Source: JBEVOS01 sp964563395 (GTDB lineage Bacteria > Pseudomonadota > Alphaproteobacteria > Caulobacterales > Aquidulcibacteraceae). From it: a stretch of DNA of 64,000 nt. The stretch is from contig CAZLWK010000005.1 of NCBI GenBank assembly GCA_964563395.1, positions 124,001-188,000 of the forward strand, written 5' to 3'. Positions 24,593-34,021 of the stretch are shown piece after piece; the first letter of the stretch is position 1; every line of letters begins with the position of its first letter. The notes under the pieces were generated by a model. It was not told the DNA's origin and ran no database searches. It saw only the letters and a list, made by a program, of their open reading frames with translations. The translations under genes and the position numbers were made by a program.

Positions 24593-26926
24593 ATGCCCAA
24601 GACAATGCTTATCGACGCCGCCCACCCCGAGGAGACCCGGGTGGTGGTGATGGACGGGTCACGCGTCGACGATTTTGATTTCGAGACCCAGGCCAAGCGC
24701 CAACTGCGTGGCAACATCTATCTGGCCAAAGTCACCCGCGTGGAGCCGTCGCTCCAAGCCGCGTTCGTCGAATATGGCGGCAATCGCCACGGCTTTCTGG
24801 CGTTCTCGGAAATCCATCCGGACTATTATCAAATTCCGGTCGCCGACCGCGAAGCGCTGAAGGCCGAATTCGCCGCCGCCGAACAGGAGGCCGAAGGCGA
24901 CGACGCCGAGGAGGATGAAGCCGCCGCCGATGAACGCCGGCGCCGCATTCTGACGCGCCGCTATCGCATCCAAGAAGTGATCCGTCGCCGCCAGATCATG
25001 CTGATCCAGGTGGTCAAAGAAGAGCGCGGCAATAAAGGCGCGGCGCTCACCACGTATCTCTCGCTCGCCGGGCGCTATTGCGTCCTCATGCCCAATACGG
25101 GCCGCGGCGGGGGCATTTCGCGCAAGATCACCAGCGGGCCGGACCGCAAGCGCCTCAAGAAGGTCGCCACCGATCTCGAAGTGCCGACCGGCATGGGCCT
25201 CATCATCCGCACCGCGGGGGCCAAGCGCACCAAGACCGAGATCAAGCGCGACTACGAATATCTGATGCGCGCCTGGGAGAATATTCGCGACACCACGCTG
25301 CGCTCGGTGGCGCCGGCGCTGATCTACGAGGAATCCTCGCTGGTGAAGCGCGCGATCCGCGATCTCTACGACAAGGACGTCGAGGAAGTGCATGTCGCGG
25401 GCGAGGACGCCTACAAGGAGGCCAAGGATTTCGTCCGCATGCTCATGCCCAGCCACGCCAAGCGCGTGCACTCGTGGCGCGAGCCGACGCCTATCTTCAC
25501 GAAATTCGGCGTCGAAAAGCAGCTCGACACCATCTATTCGCCGGTCGTTCAGCTAAAGAGCGGCGGCTATATCGTCATCAATCAGACCGAAGCGCTCGTC
25601 GCCATCGACGTGAACTCGGGACGGGCCACGCGCGAGCGCGGCATCGAACAGACTGCGTTCAAGACCAATCTTGAAGCCGCGGACGAAGCCGCGCGCCAAA
25701 TCCGCTTGCGCGATCTCGCCGGCCTCATCGTGATCGATTTCATCGACATGGAGGAGACCAAGAACGACCGCGCCGTTGAAAAGCGCATGAAGGACAATCT
25801 GCGCTTCGACCGCGCGCGCGTGCAGGCGGGCAAGATTTCCCCGTTCGGGCTTTTGGAATTGTCGCGCCAGCGCCGCCGCACCGGGGTGCTGGAGGGCTCC
25901 AGCCATGTCTGCGATCATTGTGGCGGCGCGGGCCGCGTGCGCTCGATCGAATCTTCGGCCTTGGCGCTTCTGCGCGCGCTGGATGAAGCAAGCCTGAAAA
26001 ATCGCGGCGCCCAGGTCGAGGCGCGCGCGCCCGCCGATGTCGCGCTCTATCTGCTCAACGAAAAGCGCGAAACCCTCGCCGAGATCGAGGCCGCGCGCCG
26101 CGTGCGTCTGCGCATCGTCTCCGGCGCGGGACTTTTGCCGCCGGATTTCGAGTTGAACATCGTCGGCGACCAGGTGCTCGACGAGGATGAGGACGAAGAA
26201 CCGGGCCGCAGCGCCGCCGCCAGCCTGCCCGATCATGGCGAGATCGACGATGTCGGCGCCGAGCCGGAAGACGACGACGCCGAAGAGGAGGAAGCCGTCG
26301 AGGCCAGCCGACCCGCCAATGGCGAGGACGGCGAACGCGGCCGTCGCCGTCGCCGCCGCCGCAATGGACGGCGCAGGGATGAGGAAGCCGGCGATGAGCC
26401 GCGTCCCGCCGCCGCCCGCGCAGACCGACCCGAGCGCTCTGAGCGCGCGCCGCGACAAAGCGAGGAACGCAGCGACGCCTCCTCGCGTCGCCGTCGTCGC
26501 CGCCGCGGCCGCGGCAGAAAGCCCTTCGAAGTGGATGGCGGCGAATGGCTCGATTTCGCGATGACGGACGCCGGGGCCTATCAGCGCCGCATGGCCGCGC
26601 CCGAGCGGCCGCAGCGGGCCCCGCGCGAGACTCAGGACGAGACGCTTCAAACCGTGATCCCGACCGCGTCCGACTTGGCGCCAGAAGCGGCAACTCAACC
26701 TGCGTATGCGGCCGAACCCGCATACGCGGCGCCCGCCAGCGCTCCCGAGACGCCGGCGATGGTCGCGATCGCCGAGCCCGCCACCTACTTGGAGGCCACG
26801 CCCCAGCCCTTGGAAGCGCCCGATTCGACGCCTGAGCCCGCTTGGAGCGCCGCCGATTACGAGCCCGACCAGCAGCGGCGCGAGAAATTCTTCTCACGCC
26901 TCAATCGGTGGGGGAAAAAGGGCTGA
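24593..26926 (+). CDS. rne: Ribonuclease E
   Basis: A 777-residue RNase E/G family endoribonuclease, the scaffold of the RNA degradosome and main initiator of mRNA decay. The N-terminal half has the S1 RNA-binding region (about residues 35-145) with an acidic insert near 100-115. The DNase I-like catalytic core has its metal-binding aspartates in VAIDVNSG and LIVIDFIDM near residues 340-385, and a zinc-link CDHCGG near residue 441. The C-terminal third is disordered, with arginine-rich RNA-binding stretches (GRRRRRRRNGRR near residue 583) and an acidic, proline/alanine-rich tail for partner binding. A GGAG ribosome binding site precedes the ATG. Confidence 0.95.
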   Translation: MPKTMLIDAAHPEETRVVVMDGSRVDDFDFETQAKRQLRGNIYLAKVTRVEPSLQAAFVEYGGNRHGFLAFSEIHPDYYQIPVADREALKAEFAAAEQEAEGDDAEEDEAAADERRRRILTRRYRIQEVIRRRQIMLIQVVKEERGNKGAALTTYLSLAGRYCVLMPNTGRGGGISRKITSGPDRKRLKKVATDLEVPTGMGLIIRTAGAKRTKTEIKRDYEYLMRAWENIRDTTLRSVAPALIYEESSLVKRAIRDLYDKDVEEVHVAGEDAYKEAKDFVRMLMPSHAKRVHSWREPTPIFTKFGVEKQLDTIYSPVVQLKSGGYIVINQTEALVAIDVNSGRATRERGIEQTAFKTNLEAADEAARQIRLRDLAGLIVIDFIDMEETKNDRAVEKRMKDNLRFDRARVQAGKISPFGLLELSRQRRRTGVLEGSSHVCDHCGGAGRVRSIESSALALLRALDEASLKNRGAQVEARAPADVALYLLNEKRETLAEIEAARRVRLRIVSGAGLLPPDFELNIVGDQVLDEDEDEEPGRSAAASLPDHGEIDDVGAEPEDDDAEEEEAVEASRPANGEDGERGRRRRRRRNGRRRDEEAGDEPRPAAARADRPERSERAPRQSEERSDASSRRRRRRRGRGRKPFEVDGGEWLDFAMTDAGAYQRRMAAPERPQRAPRETQDETLQTVIPTASDLAPEAATQPAYAAEPAYAAPASAPETPAMVAIAEPATYLEATPQPLEAPDSTPEPAWSAADYEPDQQRREKFFSRLNRWGKKG

Positions 26927-27013
26927 TCGCGCGCCACGCGCACGGCCATCTTGGCGCCGCATTGACGCTCGACATCGGCGCGGGTTGGCGACGATGAAGG
27001 GAAGGAACACGGC

Positions 27014-28393
27014 ATGAAGCCGTCCCATTGGCTCGCGCGTGCGAGCCGCATCCTCGCCGTCTCGCTCGCCGCGCTGATGGCGTTCGCCCAGCCGGCGGCG
27101 GCGCAAGGCGGCCTCATCCGCGATTCCGAGATCGAGCAGGTGCTGCGCGATTATTCGACGCCCTTGTGGAACGCCGCCGGTCTCACGCCGGACGAGATTA
27201 GTCTCTACATCGTCAACGATCCGAGCCTGAACGCGTTTGTCGCCGGCGGCGCCAACATCTTCGTGCACACCGGCCTCATTCTGGCGGCGCAAAACCCTAA
27301 CCAGCTTAAGGGCGTGCTGGCGCACGAAACGGGCCATATCAGCGGGGGCCATTTGGTGCGCTCCCGCGAAGCGATGCGCCGCTCGATGGGGCCAGCCTTG
27401 ATTTCAATCGGGCTTGGCGTGCTCGCGATGATCGGCGGCGCGGGCGATGCGGGCGCGGCGTTGATCTCAGGCGCGCCGGCTTTCGCGCAAGGCAATTTCG
27501 TCCGGCACACGCAAGTGCAGGAATCGGCGGCCGATCAAGCGGCGATGTCTTATCTGGAGCAAAGCGGCCAATCGGGCGAGGGCCTCATCGACTTCTTCAA
27601 CCGCAATTTGCGGCAATACGAATTCAACATGCGGCGCGCTCCGCCCTACATGGTGAGCCACCCTTTCACGTCCGACCGTGTTGAATCCCTGCGCGCGCGC
27701 GTGGAGCAGTCCGCGCATCGCGGCGCATCGGATTCCCCGGCCGACGTGTTCGCTCTCCAAATGATCCAGGCCAAGCTCTATGGCTTCCTCATGACGCCGG
27801 CGCAGACGCTTTCGCGCTATCCGTTGCGCGACACGTCCAAGCCCGCGCGCTACGCGCGCGCGGTGGCGTGGTATCGCGCGGTCGATATTCCCGCCGCGAC
27901 TCGCGAAATAGAATCCCTGATCGCCGAAGAGCCCAACAATCCCTACTTCTACGAACTTTACGGTCAGATCCTCTTTGAGAACGGACGCGCCGAGGAAGCC
28001 ATTCCGCACAGCCGTCGCGCATTGCAATTGCGGCCCGACGATTCGCTTTTGCTCGTTGCGCTCGCGCGCGCGCTGATCGCGTCGGAACAACGGCCAGGTC
28101 CGCGCACGGACGAGGCGGTGCGCCTGTTGGAGCGCGCCACCGCGCTCGACGACGACAACGCCTTCGCTTGGCGCGAGCTGGCCGCCGCGCACTCCGCGCG
28201 CGGCGAAGAAGGTCTGGCCGAACTCGCATCCGCCGAGCAGGCCTATGTGGTCGGCGATTATCCGCGCGCCGTGAATTTCGCCGAGCGCGCGCGCCGCGCC
28301 CTGCCGCAAGGCCAGCCCGCACATCAGCGCGCCGCCGACATCGCCGCCCTAAGCCAAGGCGAATTGAGAGACGCCAGGGAACGTAGATCTTGA
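27014..28393 (+). CDS. Periplasmic M48 family metalloprotease with TPR repeats (BepA-like)
   Basis: A 459-residue protein with an N-terminal signal peptide (hydrophobic residues about 10-28, ending AAAQG). The M48 zinc protease domain has HETGH near residue 104 and the third-ligand ESAADQAA region near residue 168. The C-terminal region has tetratricopeptide-type helices (about residues 290-440). The combination matches BepA/YfgC-like outer-membrane quality-control proteases. A GGAAGGAA ribosome binding site precedes the ATG. The stop overlaps the TTG start of the DsbA-like gene (TTGA), an arrangement that suggests joint envelope quality-control function. Confidence 0.92.
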   Translation: MKPSHWLARASRILAVSLAALMAFAQPAAAQGGLIRDSEIEQVLRDYSTPLWNAAGLTPDEISLYIVNDPSLNAFVAGGANIFVHTGLILAAQNPNQLKGVLAHETGHISGGHLVRSREAMRRSMGPALISIGLGVLAMIGGAGDAGAALISGAPAFAQGNFVRHTQVQESAADQAAMSYLEQSGQSGEGLIDFFNRNLRQYEFNMRRAPPYMVSHPFTSDRVESLRARVEQSAHRGASDSPADVFALQMIQAKLYGFLMTPAQTLSRYPLRDTSKPARYARAVAWYRAVDIPAATREIESLIAEEPNNPYFYELYGQILFENGRAEEAIPHSRRALQLRPDDSLLLVALARALIASEQRPGPRTDEAVRLLERATALDDDNAFAWRELAAAHSARGEEGLAELASAEQAYVVGDYPRAVNFAERARRALPQGQPAHQRAADIAALSQGELRDARERRS

Positions 28394-29145
28394 AAGCGCC
28401 AATCTTGATGCGAACCCTTTTGGCCGCGCTCGCCTGCGCGACGGTCCTCGCCGGATGCGGCCGGCAATCCGCCACCGCACCCGCCGCGCCGCCGCCCGCG
28501 CCGGTGAACGTCAGCGATTCCAATCAAGTGCGCGCGATCGTGCGCGATTACATCGTCAACGATCCCACCCTTCTCCAGGAGGCGCTCGACGCGCTGGCCG
28601 ACCGGCGTGCGAATGCGCGGCGCGCCGAGATCGAAAGCGATCCCCGCGATGTCTCGATCGGGCCCGCGGACGCGCCAATCACGATCGTGGAATTCTTCGA
28701 CTATCGCTGCCCTTATTGTCACGCGGCGGCGGAATGGGCGTTCAACGTGATCCGCGCACGCCGCGACGTGCGTTTCGTGTTCAAGGAATTCCCCGTTCTG
28801 GGTCCGGAATCGCTGGAGGCCTCGCGCGCGGCGATCGCGTCGATCCCACAGGGGCGCTATCGCGAATTCCATCGCGCGCTGATGGCCCATCGCGGCGACC
28901 TCAACAGCGAGGCGATCGATGCGATCGCCCGACGCTCCGGAATCGACGTTTCGCGCATGCGTCGCGACATGCCCAATCCGGAGATCGACCGCATCATCGA
29001 AACCAATCAATCCTTGGCCGCCGAATCAGACGTGCGCGGCACGCCCGCGTTCCTGATCAATGGCGAATGGGTGATGGGGTTTGACCGCGCGGCGCTCGAT
29101 CGCGCGCTGGCGCGGGCGACAGCGGCGACGCAGGCCTCGCGCTAA
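28390..29145 (+). CDS. DsbA-family thiol-disulfide lipoprotein
   Basis: A 251-residue DsbA-like oxidoreductase. The N-terminus is a lipoprotein signal with the lipobox LAGC near residue 22, so it is probably membrane-attached in the periplasm. The thioredoxin fold carries the active site CPYC (C107, C110) and the cis-proline segment RGTPAFLINGEW near residue 218. It likely oxidises or isomerises disulfides in exported proteins. I prefer the TTG start at 28390 because AGGGAA lies 9 bases upstream and the TTG overlaps the M48 stop. The ATG at 28408 is an alternative. The stop overlaps the convergent thioesterase gene by CTAA. Confidence 0.9.
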   Translation: MKAPILMRTLLAALACATVLAGCGRQSATAPAAPPPAPVNVSDSNQVRAIVRDYIVNDPTLLQEALDALADRRANARRAEIESDPRDVSIGPADAPITIVEFFDYRCPYCHAAAEWAFNVIRARRDVRFVFKEFPVLGPESLEASRAAIASIPQGRYREFHRALMAHRGDLNSEAIDAIARRSGIDVSRMRRDMPNPEIDRIIETNQSLAAESDVRGTPAFLINGEWVMGFDRAALDRALARATAATQASR

Positions 29146-30098
29146 AACGTCAAATCGGCGATCATCTCGCTTTCAAGCTCACGCCGGATGCCGGGCGGGA
29201 TATCGATCGCGCGGCGCGCGCCAAGATCGAAAGCGATGGACACGCCGTCGATCACGGCCAGGAGATCGCCGGTTTCGACATTGAACGTCCAGCGTCGCAT
29301 GGTCTGCGTCTTGCGCGCGATCTGATACGGCGCGCTCAGCGTCTGCACGAGGTCACCGGCGCGCGGCGTGCGCACCAGATATTGACGGTTTTCCAGCATC
29401 GCCCAGGCGACGCGCACGCCGTTCTCAACGGGGAATTCGCGCGGCCCTTGCTGGACCTCCTCGCCGGCGGCGGCGCGCGCGCGCATCACCGCCGCGAACG
29501 CCATCATCATGATGTCCTGCGCGCCCGAGAGCTTCAAAAATCCATGACTGTCGCAATCGACCGGATCGACGCGCACCTTGAACTCGCCCGGGAAATGCGA
29601 CGGCGGCAAGCGTCGCGCGATGTCCTCGTAGCGCAGGTCCGTGCGCGGGGGCGCAAGGTCCAGCGTGCGCGGGCGCGCATGCGCGGGGACATCGATGAGG
29701 TCATTGCGCGCAGAAGCCAGAAGCGAAGCCGGAAACGGCGTGGGTCGCCGCGTGGCGCTTTCCTGCAGAACGGGTTTCAGCAGAAACGTGGCGGCACGCT
29801 TGCCGTCGCCGGTGTTGATGATTTCAACATAGAGGGACACGTCTTGCGCGCCGACATCGATCACGCCGCCCTGAATGCACAGGGACGCGCCCTCGAATTG
29901 CTCGGCCAGATAATGATTGAAGGAATCCTGGACGGTGAGCGTAAGGCCGGCGGCCTTGAGCGCCTTGGCGCCAAAGCCCCAACGTGCGAACAGCGCCGCC
30001 GCGCCCTCGCGCGCGCGGACCGAATAATAGCGCATGTTCATGTGGCCGAGACTGTCGATCTCGTCGGCGGCCACGCGGGCCTCGTGCAACACAAGCAT
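29142..30098 (-). CDS. Acyl-CoA thioesterase-like protein with two hotdog domains
   Basis: A 318-residue soluble protein made of two hotdog-fold halves. The first half starts EARVAADEIDSLGHMNMRYYSVRAREG, the standard thioesterase strand-helix element with the D.LGHMN active-site pattern. The second (from about residue 170) contains VDPVDCDSHGFLKLSGAQD, a repeat of the same element. Such proteins hydrolyse acyl-CoA or acyl-ACP thioesters; the chain specificity is not evident. No signal peptide is present. It converges on the DsbA-like gene with a 4-base stop overlap and lies 52 bases downstream of thiG on the same strand. Confidence 0.82.
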   Translation of the reverse strand: MLVLHEARVAADEIDSLGHMNMRYYSVRAREGAAALFARWGFGAKALKAAGLTLTVQDSFNHYLAEQFEGASLCIQGGVIDVGAQDVSLYVEIINTGDGKRAATFLLKPVLQESATRRPTPFPASLLASARNDLIDVPAHARPRTLDLAPPRTDLRYEDIARRLPPSHFPGEFKVRVDPVDCDSHGFLKLSGAQDIMMMAFAAVMRARAAAGEEVQQGPREFPVENGVRVAWAMLENRQYLVRTPRAGDLVQTLSAPYQIARKTQTMRRWTFNVETGDLLAVIDGVSIAFDLGARRAIDIPPGIRRELESEMIADLTF

Positions 30099-30150
30099 GA
30101 TGGGTCCGGATTTACGAGGAGACGGCGGTAGAGAGCGCTTTCCCCTTACG

Positions 30151-30936
30151 TCAAATCAAGCCCGCTAGCGGCGAGCTGGGATCGGCGTAGCGCTTCTTGG
30201 GCATACGCCCCGCGAGATAGGCCTCCCTGCCCGCGATCACCGCATGCTTCATGGCGCGGGCCATGCGGATGGGGTCCTTGGCGGCTGCGATGGCGGTGTT
30301 CATCAGCACCCCGTCGCAGCCCAGCTCCATGGCGATGGCGGCGTCCGAAGCGGTGCCCACGCCGGCGTCGACGATCACCGGCACGCGCGCCTGCTCCACA
30401 ATCAGACGAATATTGACCGGGTTCTGCACCCCGAGCCCCGATCCGATCAGCGAGCCCAGCGGCATGATCGCCGCGCAGCCGACATCCTCCAGCTTCCGCG
30501 CATAGACCGGATCGTCGCTGCAATAGACCATCACCTGGAAGCCCTCGCCGATCAGCAGCTTGGCGGCCTTCAGAGTCTCCTCCATGTCAGGATAGAGCGT
30601 CTTCTGATCGGCCAGCACTTCGAGCTTCACCAGCGTCCAACCGCCCGCCTCTCGGGCCAGGCGCAGCGTGCGGACGGCCTCGTCGGCGGTGTAACAACCT
30701 GCGGTGTTGGGGAGATAGGTGAAGCGTTTGGGGTCCAGGAAATCCCCCAGACGTTCCTGATTCGGATCGGATAAGTTCACACGGCGTAAGGCGACCGTGA
30801 CAATCTCGGCGCCAGCCTCCTCAGCCGCCTGCGCGTTCTGGGCGTAATTCGCGTACTTGCCCGTCCCGACGATGAGGCGAGAAGCGTAGGCCTTTCCCGC
30901 GATCACCAACGGGTCGGATGGCGTGCTCGCGGTCAT
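30151..30936 (-). CDS. thiG: Thiazole synthase
   Basis: A 261-residue TIM-barrel enzyme. It condenses deoxyxylulose phosphate, dehydroglycine and ThiS-thiocarboxylate into the thiazole phosphate of thiamin. Family elements are RLIVGTGKY, TVALRRVNL, the Schiff-base lysine in LVKLEVLADQKTLYPD near residue 100, and the phosphate loop VIVDAGVGTASDAA. I chose the ATG at 30936, which shares its A with the thiS stop (TGATG). A GTG one codon upstream is also possible. No thiO/thiH or thiE is adjacent, so the rest of the pathway is encoded elsewhere. Confidence 0.94.
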   Translation of the reverse strand: MTASTPSDPLVIAGKAYASRLIVGTGKYANYAQNAQAAEEAGAEIVTVALRRVNLSDPNQERLGDFLDPKRFTYLPNTAGCYTADEAVRTLRLAREAGGWTLVKLEVLADQKTLYPDMEETLKAAKLLIGEGFQVMVYCSDDPVYARKLEDVGCAAIMPLGSLIGSGLGVQNPVNIRLIVEQARVPVIVDAGVGTASDAAIAMELGCDGVLMNTAIAAAKDPIRMARAMKHAVIAGREAYLAGRMPKKRYADPSSPLAGLI

Positions 30937-31136
30937 CACCCGCCTCCCACGAATTGAACGATTTCAAGCCGGTCTTCGGCCTGCAGCTCGGTATTTTGAT
31001 ACCGCGAGCGCGGCACGATCTCCAGATTCCGCTCGACCGCGACCTTGGCCGGATCCACGCCGGATTCGGCCAGGTAGGCGAAGAGGGTCGCGCCCTCCTC
31101 AACCTCGCGCAGTTCGCCATTGACCCAGAGCCGCAT
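30936..31136 (-). CDS. thiS: Sulfur carrier protein ThiS
   Basis: A 66-residue ubiquitin-like protein ending in the Gly-Gly tail that is adenylated and converted to a thiocarboxylate for thiazole formation. The beta-grasp pattern MRLWVNGELREVEEG and the ending EDRLEIVQFVGGG are diagnostic. The stop overlaps the thiG start. The upstream spacer to aroQ is only 78 bases, and I see no thiamin pyrophosphate riboswitch in it. Confidence 0.93.
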   Translation of the reverse strand: MRLWVNGELREVEEGATLFAYLAESGVDPAKVAVERNLEIVPRSRYQNTELQAEDRLEIVQFVGGG

Positions 31137-31214
31137 CGAGCCTCCTATTCGCCCCGCTTACGTCCCGCCCGGCGGCGGCGCAATGCGCGACCGCCGCGAG
31201 AGAATTTGTCCTTC

Positions 31215-31673
31215 ATGTCCGACGCCGCCGCGCCGAAGCCGATTTACGTGCTGAACGGGCCCAACCTCAATTTGCTCGGCCAGCGCGAACCGGAGATTTA
31301 TGGCCGCGCCACCCTGGCCGACATCGAAGCCGCCTGCGGCGCGCGCGCCCGCGCGCTCGGCGCGTCCGTGGTGTTTCGCCAAACTCAACGCGAAGGCGAA
31401 TTGGTCGAATGGCTGCACGAGGCGGGCGCGAAAGCACGCGCCGTCATTCTCAACGCCGCCGCCTATACCCACACCTCCGTCGCCCTGCATGACGCCATAA
31501 AGGCCATCGCCGTACCCGTCATTGAGGTGCATTTGAGCAACCCGCACGCCCGCGAGGCGTTCCGACACCACTCCTATGTGTCGCCGGTCGCGAAGGGCGT
31601 CATCGCGGGTTTTGGATTGACGAGCTATGTGCTCGCCGTCGATGCGGCTTGCGCCGTCGCGGCAGGCGCCTGA
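31215..31673 (+). CDS. aroQ: 3-dehydroquinate dehydratase, type II
   Basis: A 152-residue enzyme that dehydrates 3-dehydroquinate in the shikimate pathway. The signature PIYVLNGPNLNLLGQREPEIYG, the active-site RQTQREGELVEWLHEA block (arginine loop), and the HLSNPHAREAFRHHSY histidine element are present. The frame is open far upstream on this strand, but family homology begins at the ATG at 31215, which has GAGAGAA upstream. It is followed by accB after 18 bases; aroQ-accB-accC is a common alphaproteobacterial operon. Confidence 0.96.
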   Translation: MSDAAAPKPIYVLNGPNLNLLGQREPEIYGRATLADIEAACGARARALGASVVFRQTQREGELVEWLHEAGAKARAVILNAAAYTHTSVALHDAIKAIAVPVIEVHLSNPHAREAFRHHSYVSPVAKGVIAGFGLTSYVLAVDAACAVAAGA

Positions 31674-31691
31674 TCTGGAGAAAGCGCGTTC

Positions 31692-32171
31692 ATGTCGGAT
31701 AAGAAATCGTCGAGCGGGATCGAGCCCGAACTCGTGCGCGAGTTGGCCGCCATCCTCAGCGATTCGGGATTGACTGAAATCGAGGTCGAGCATGGCGAGG
31801 TGCGTCTGCGCCTCGCCCGCACCGTGACGATCGCCGCGCCAGCGCAAATGATGCACGCGCCGCCCGCAGCGCTTGCCGCGCCCGCGCCCGCCGCCGCGCC
31901 GGCTGAGCCGGCCGCAAGTCAGGATCGGCGCAATCATCCAGGCGCCGTGAATTCGCCGATGGTGGGCACGGCCTATTTGTCGCCAGAGCCGGGCGCATCT
32001 TCCTTTGTGAAGGTGGGCGACACCGTCGCCGAAGGCCAAACGCTGCTCATCGTCGAGGCGATGAAGACATTCAATCCAATACCGGCGCCGAAATCGGGCC
32101 GCGTCGCCGAAATTCTCGTCAGCGACGGCCAGCCTGTCGAGTTCGGCCAAGCGCTCGTGATTATCGACTGA
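31692..32171 (+). CDS. accB: Acetyl-CoA carboxylase biotin carboxyl carrier protein
   Basis: A 159-residue BCCP. An N-terminal helical region precedes an alanine/proline-rich linker (about residues 48-76). The C-terminal biotinyl domain has the biotinylated lysine K125 in VEAMKTF. It carries CO2 between biotin carboxylase and the transferase in fatty-acid synthesis. The ribosome binding site GGAGAAAG is strong. The stop and the accC start share one base (TGATG), giving translational coupling that fixes subunit stoichiometry. Confidence 0.96.
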   Translation: MSDKKSSSGIEPELVRELAAILSDSGLTEIEVEHGEVRLRLARTVTIAAPAQMMHAPPAALAAPAPAAAPAEPAASQDRRNHPGAVNSPMVGTAYLSPEPGASSFVKVGDTVAEGQTLLIVEAMKTFNPIPAPKSGRVAEILVSDGQPVEFGQALVIID

Positions 32172-33517
32172 TGTTCGACAAAATTCTCATCGCCAATCGC
32201 GGCGAGATCGCGCTGCGCGTCCATCGCGCCTGCAAGGAGATGGGCATCGCCACCGTGGCGGTGCACTCCACGGCGGACACCGACGCCATGCATGTGCGTC
32301 TCGCGGACGAGAGCGTGTGCATCGGCCCGCCGCCGGCGGCCAAATCCTATCTGCACATTCCCGCTATTATCGCCGCCGCCGAAATCACCGGCGCCCAAGC
32401 GATTCATCCCGGTTATGGCTTTCTCTCGGAGAACGCCAAATTCGCGGAGATCGTGGAGCAGCATGGCCTCGTGTTCATTGGCCCAAAGTCCGAACATATC
32501 CGGCTTATGGGCGACAAGATCACCGCCAAGAAGGCAGCGCAGGAAAGCGGCATGCCCTGCGTGCCGGGTTCGGACGGCGCGGTCACAAGCGAAGACGAAG
32601 CCAAGAAGATCGCCAAGAAGATCGGCTATCCGGTGCTCATCAAGGCCGCGGCCGGCGGCGGCGGGCGCGGCATGAAGGTGGCCAGAAGCGCCGATGATAT
32701 CGGCGAAGCCTTCGCCACGGCGCGCGCCGAAGCACGCGCAGCCTTCGGCAACGACGCGGTCTATATCGAAAAGTATCTCGCCCGCCCGCGTCACATCGAA
32801 ATCCAGATCGTCGCCGACAGCCACGGCAATGTCATTCATTTGGGAGAGCGCGATTGCTCGCTGCAGCGGCGCCATCAGAAGGTGCTTGAAGAGGCGCCCT
32901 CGCCCGCGCTCAACGACGAAGATCGCGCCCGCATCGGGCTGGTCACCGCGCAAGCGATCCAAAAACTCGGCTATCTTGGCGTTGGAACAGTCGAATATCT
33001 CTATGAGAACGGCGAATTCTATTTCATCGAAATGAATACGCGCCTTCAGGTGGAGCATCCGGTTACGGAGATGATCACCGGGCTCGATCTCGTGCGTGAG
33101 CAGATCCGCATCGCCGACGGCGCCCCGCTCAGCCTCCGCCAAGAGGAGGTGCGCTTTCGCGGCGCGTCCATCGAATGCCGCATCAACGCGGAAAACCCGG
33201 TCACCTTCCGCCCTTCGCCGGGCACGATCACCGGCTATCATTCCCCCGGCGGGCTTGGCGTGAGGCTCGATAGCGCGATTTATGCCGGCTACCAGATTCC
33301 GCCGCACTACGATTCTTTGATCGGCAAGCTGATCGTGCATGGGCGCGATCGCAGCGAAGCCTTGATGCGTCTGCGCCGGGTGCTCGGCGAAATGGTGGTC
33401 AGCGGCGTTGAGACGACGATCCCGCTGTTTCAGCGCCTGGTTCAGGAGAAGGATATCCTCGACGGGGATTATCACATCCACTGGCTGGAAGATTTCCTGC
33501 GCGCCGACCAGGCTTAG
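32171..33517 (+). CDS. accC: Acetyl-CoA carboxylase biotin carboxylase subunit
   Basis: A 448-residue ATP-grasp enzyme that carboxylates biotin on AccB. It shows the opening DKILIANRGEIALRV, the ATP-binding glycine-rich loop KAAAGGGGRGMKVA near residue 158, and the catalytic MNTRLQVEHPVTEMITGLDL block near residue 288. The C-terminal biotin carboxylase cap domain follows. The length is exactly typical. It is the last gene of aroQ-accB-accC. The next gene converges after 9 bases with no visible terminator. Confidence 0.97.
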   Translation: MFDKILIANRGEIALRVHRACKEMGIATVAVHSTADTDAMHVRLADESVCIGPPPAAKSYLHIPAIIAAAEITGAQAIHPGYGFLSENAKFAEIVEQHGLVFIGPKSEHIRLMGDKITAKKAAQESGMPCVPGSDGAVTSEDEAKKIAKKIGYPVLIKAAAGGGGRGMKVARSADDIGEAFATARAEARAAFGNDAVYIEKYLARPRHIEIQIVADSHGNVIHLGERDCSLQRRHQKVLEEAPSPALNDEDRARIGLVTAQAIQKLGYLGVGTVEYLYENGEFYFIEMNTRLQVEHPVTEMITGLDLVREQIRIADGAPLSLRQEEVRFRGASIECRINAENPVTFRPSPGTITGYHSPGGLGVRLDSAIYAGYQIPPHYDSLIGKLIVHGRDRSEALMRLRRVLGEMVVSGVETTIPLFQRLVQEKDILDGDYHIHWLEDFLRADQA

Positions 33518-33526
33518 CGCGTCCCT

Positions 33527-33910
33527 TCAAGCGCCTCTGAACAGATCGCCCTCATAGGGCGGCGGCGGCACGTACCAGCACCCCGCCGCGCGCGCCGCTT
33601 CATAGGCCCGCCTGGCGCGCTCCATGAGCCGCACATTGTGCAAATGATCGCGCGCCGCGGATTCAAAGCGTTGCTGCTGGCGCCGCGCGTAATAGGAATC
33701 CGGATCGAGGCTGGGATCGTGGCCAGCGGCGGCGCGCGCCATGCCCGCGACGCCTTGCGCCACCGCCGCTTCCGAAAGTGGCTCATAGGCGGCCTTTAGC
33801 GCGCGCATGCGGTCGCCACAGGGCGCGCGGCTGGTGGCGGACACAATCTCGGGACACGAGGTGAGGCTGGCGACAAGGATCGACACGCCCACAAGCAGCC
33901 CTGCACGCAT
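33527..33910 (-). CDS. Small putative lipoprotein or exported protein of unknown function
   Basis: A 127-residue protein with an N-terminal export signal (hydrophobic residues about 4-16 followed by LTSC, a plausible lipobox). The mature part is helical, with an YYARRQQQRFESAARDHLHN segment and a C-terminal CWYVPPPPYEGD motif. Three cysteines (near residues 19, 31 and 109) could bind a lipid or form a disulfide. I do not recognise a family. Third-position GC is high and no opposing frame competes, which supports coding. It lies between convergent accC and divergent aat. Confidence 0.6.
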   Translation of the reverse strand: MRAGLLVGVSILVASLTSCPEIVSATSRAPCGDRMRALKAAYEPLSEAAVAQGVAGMARAAAGHDPSLDPDSYYARRQQQRFESAARDHLHNVRLMERARRAYEAARAAGCWYVPPPPYEGDLFRGA

Positions 33911-34021
33911 GGCGCAACCCTTCCGCTGCCCGCCTCATATCGGCGCGGGATGAATATCCCGTGCGCGGACATGGTTAAGCGGGCTTTGCCTCGACGGGCG
34001 CATCCTGCAAACATGCGCGCC

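Noticed and set aside
24088..24678. Open frame covering the rne leader
   Set aside because: It overlaps the rne start, is extremely rich in Arg, Pro and Gly, and shows no protein-like pattern.
31137..31214. Thiamin pyrophosphate riboswitch before thiS
   Set aside because: The spacer to aroQ is only 78 bases and I could not find the conserved TPP elements.
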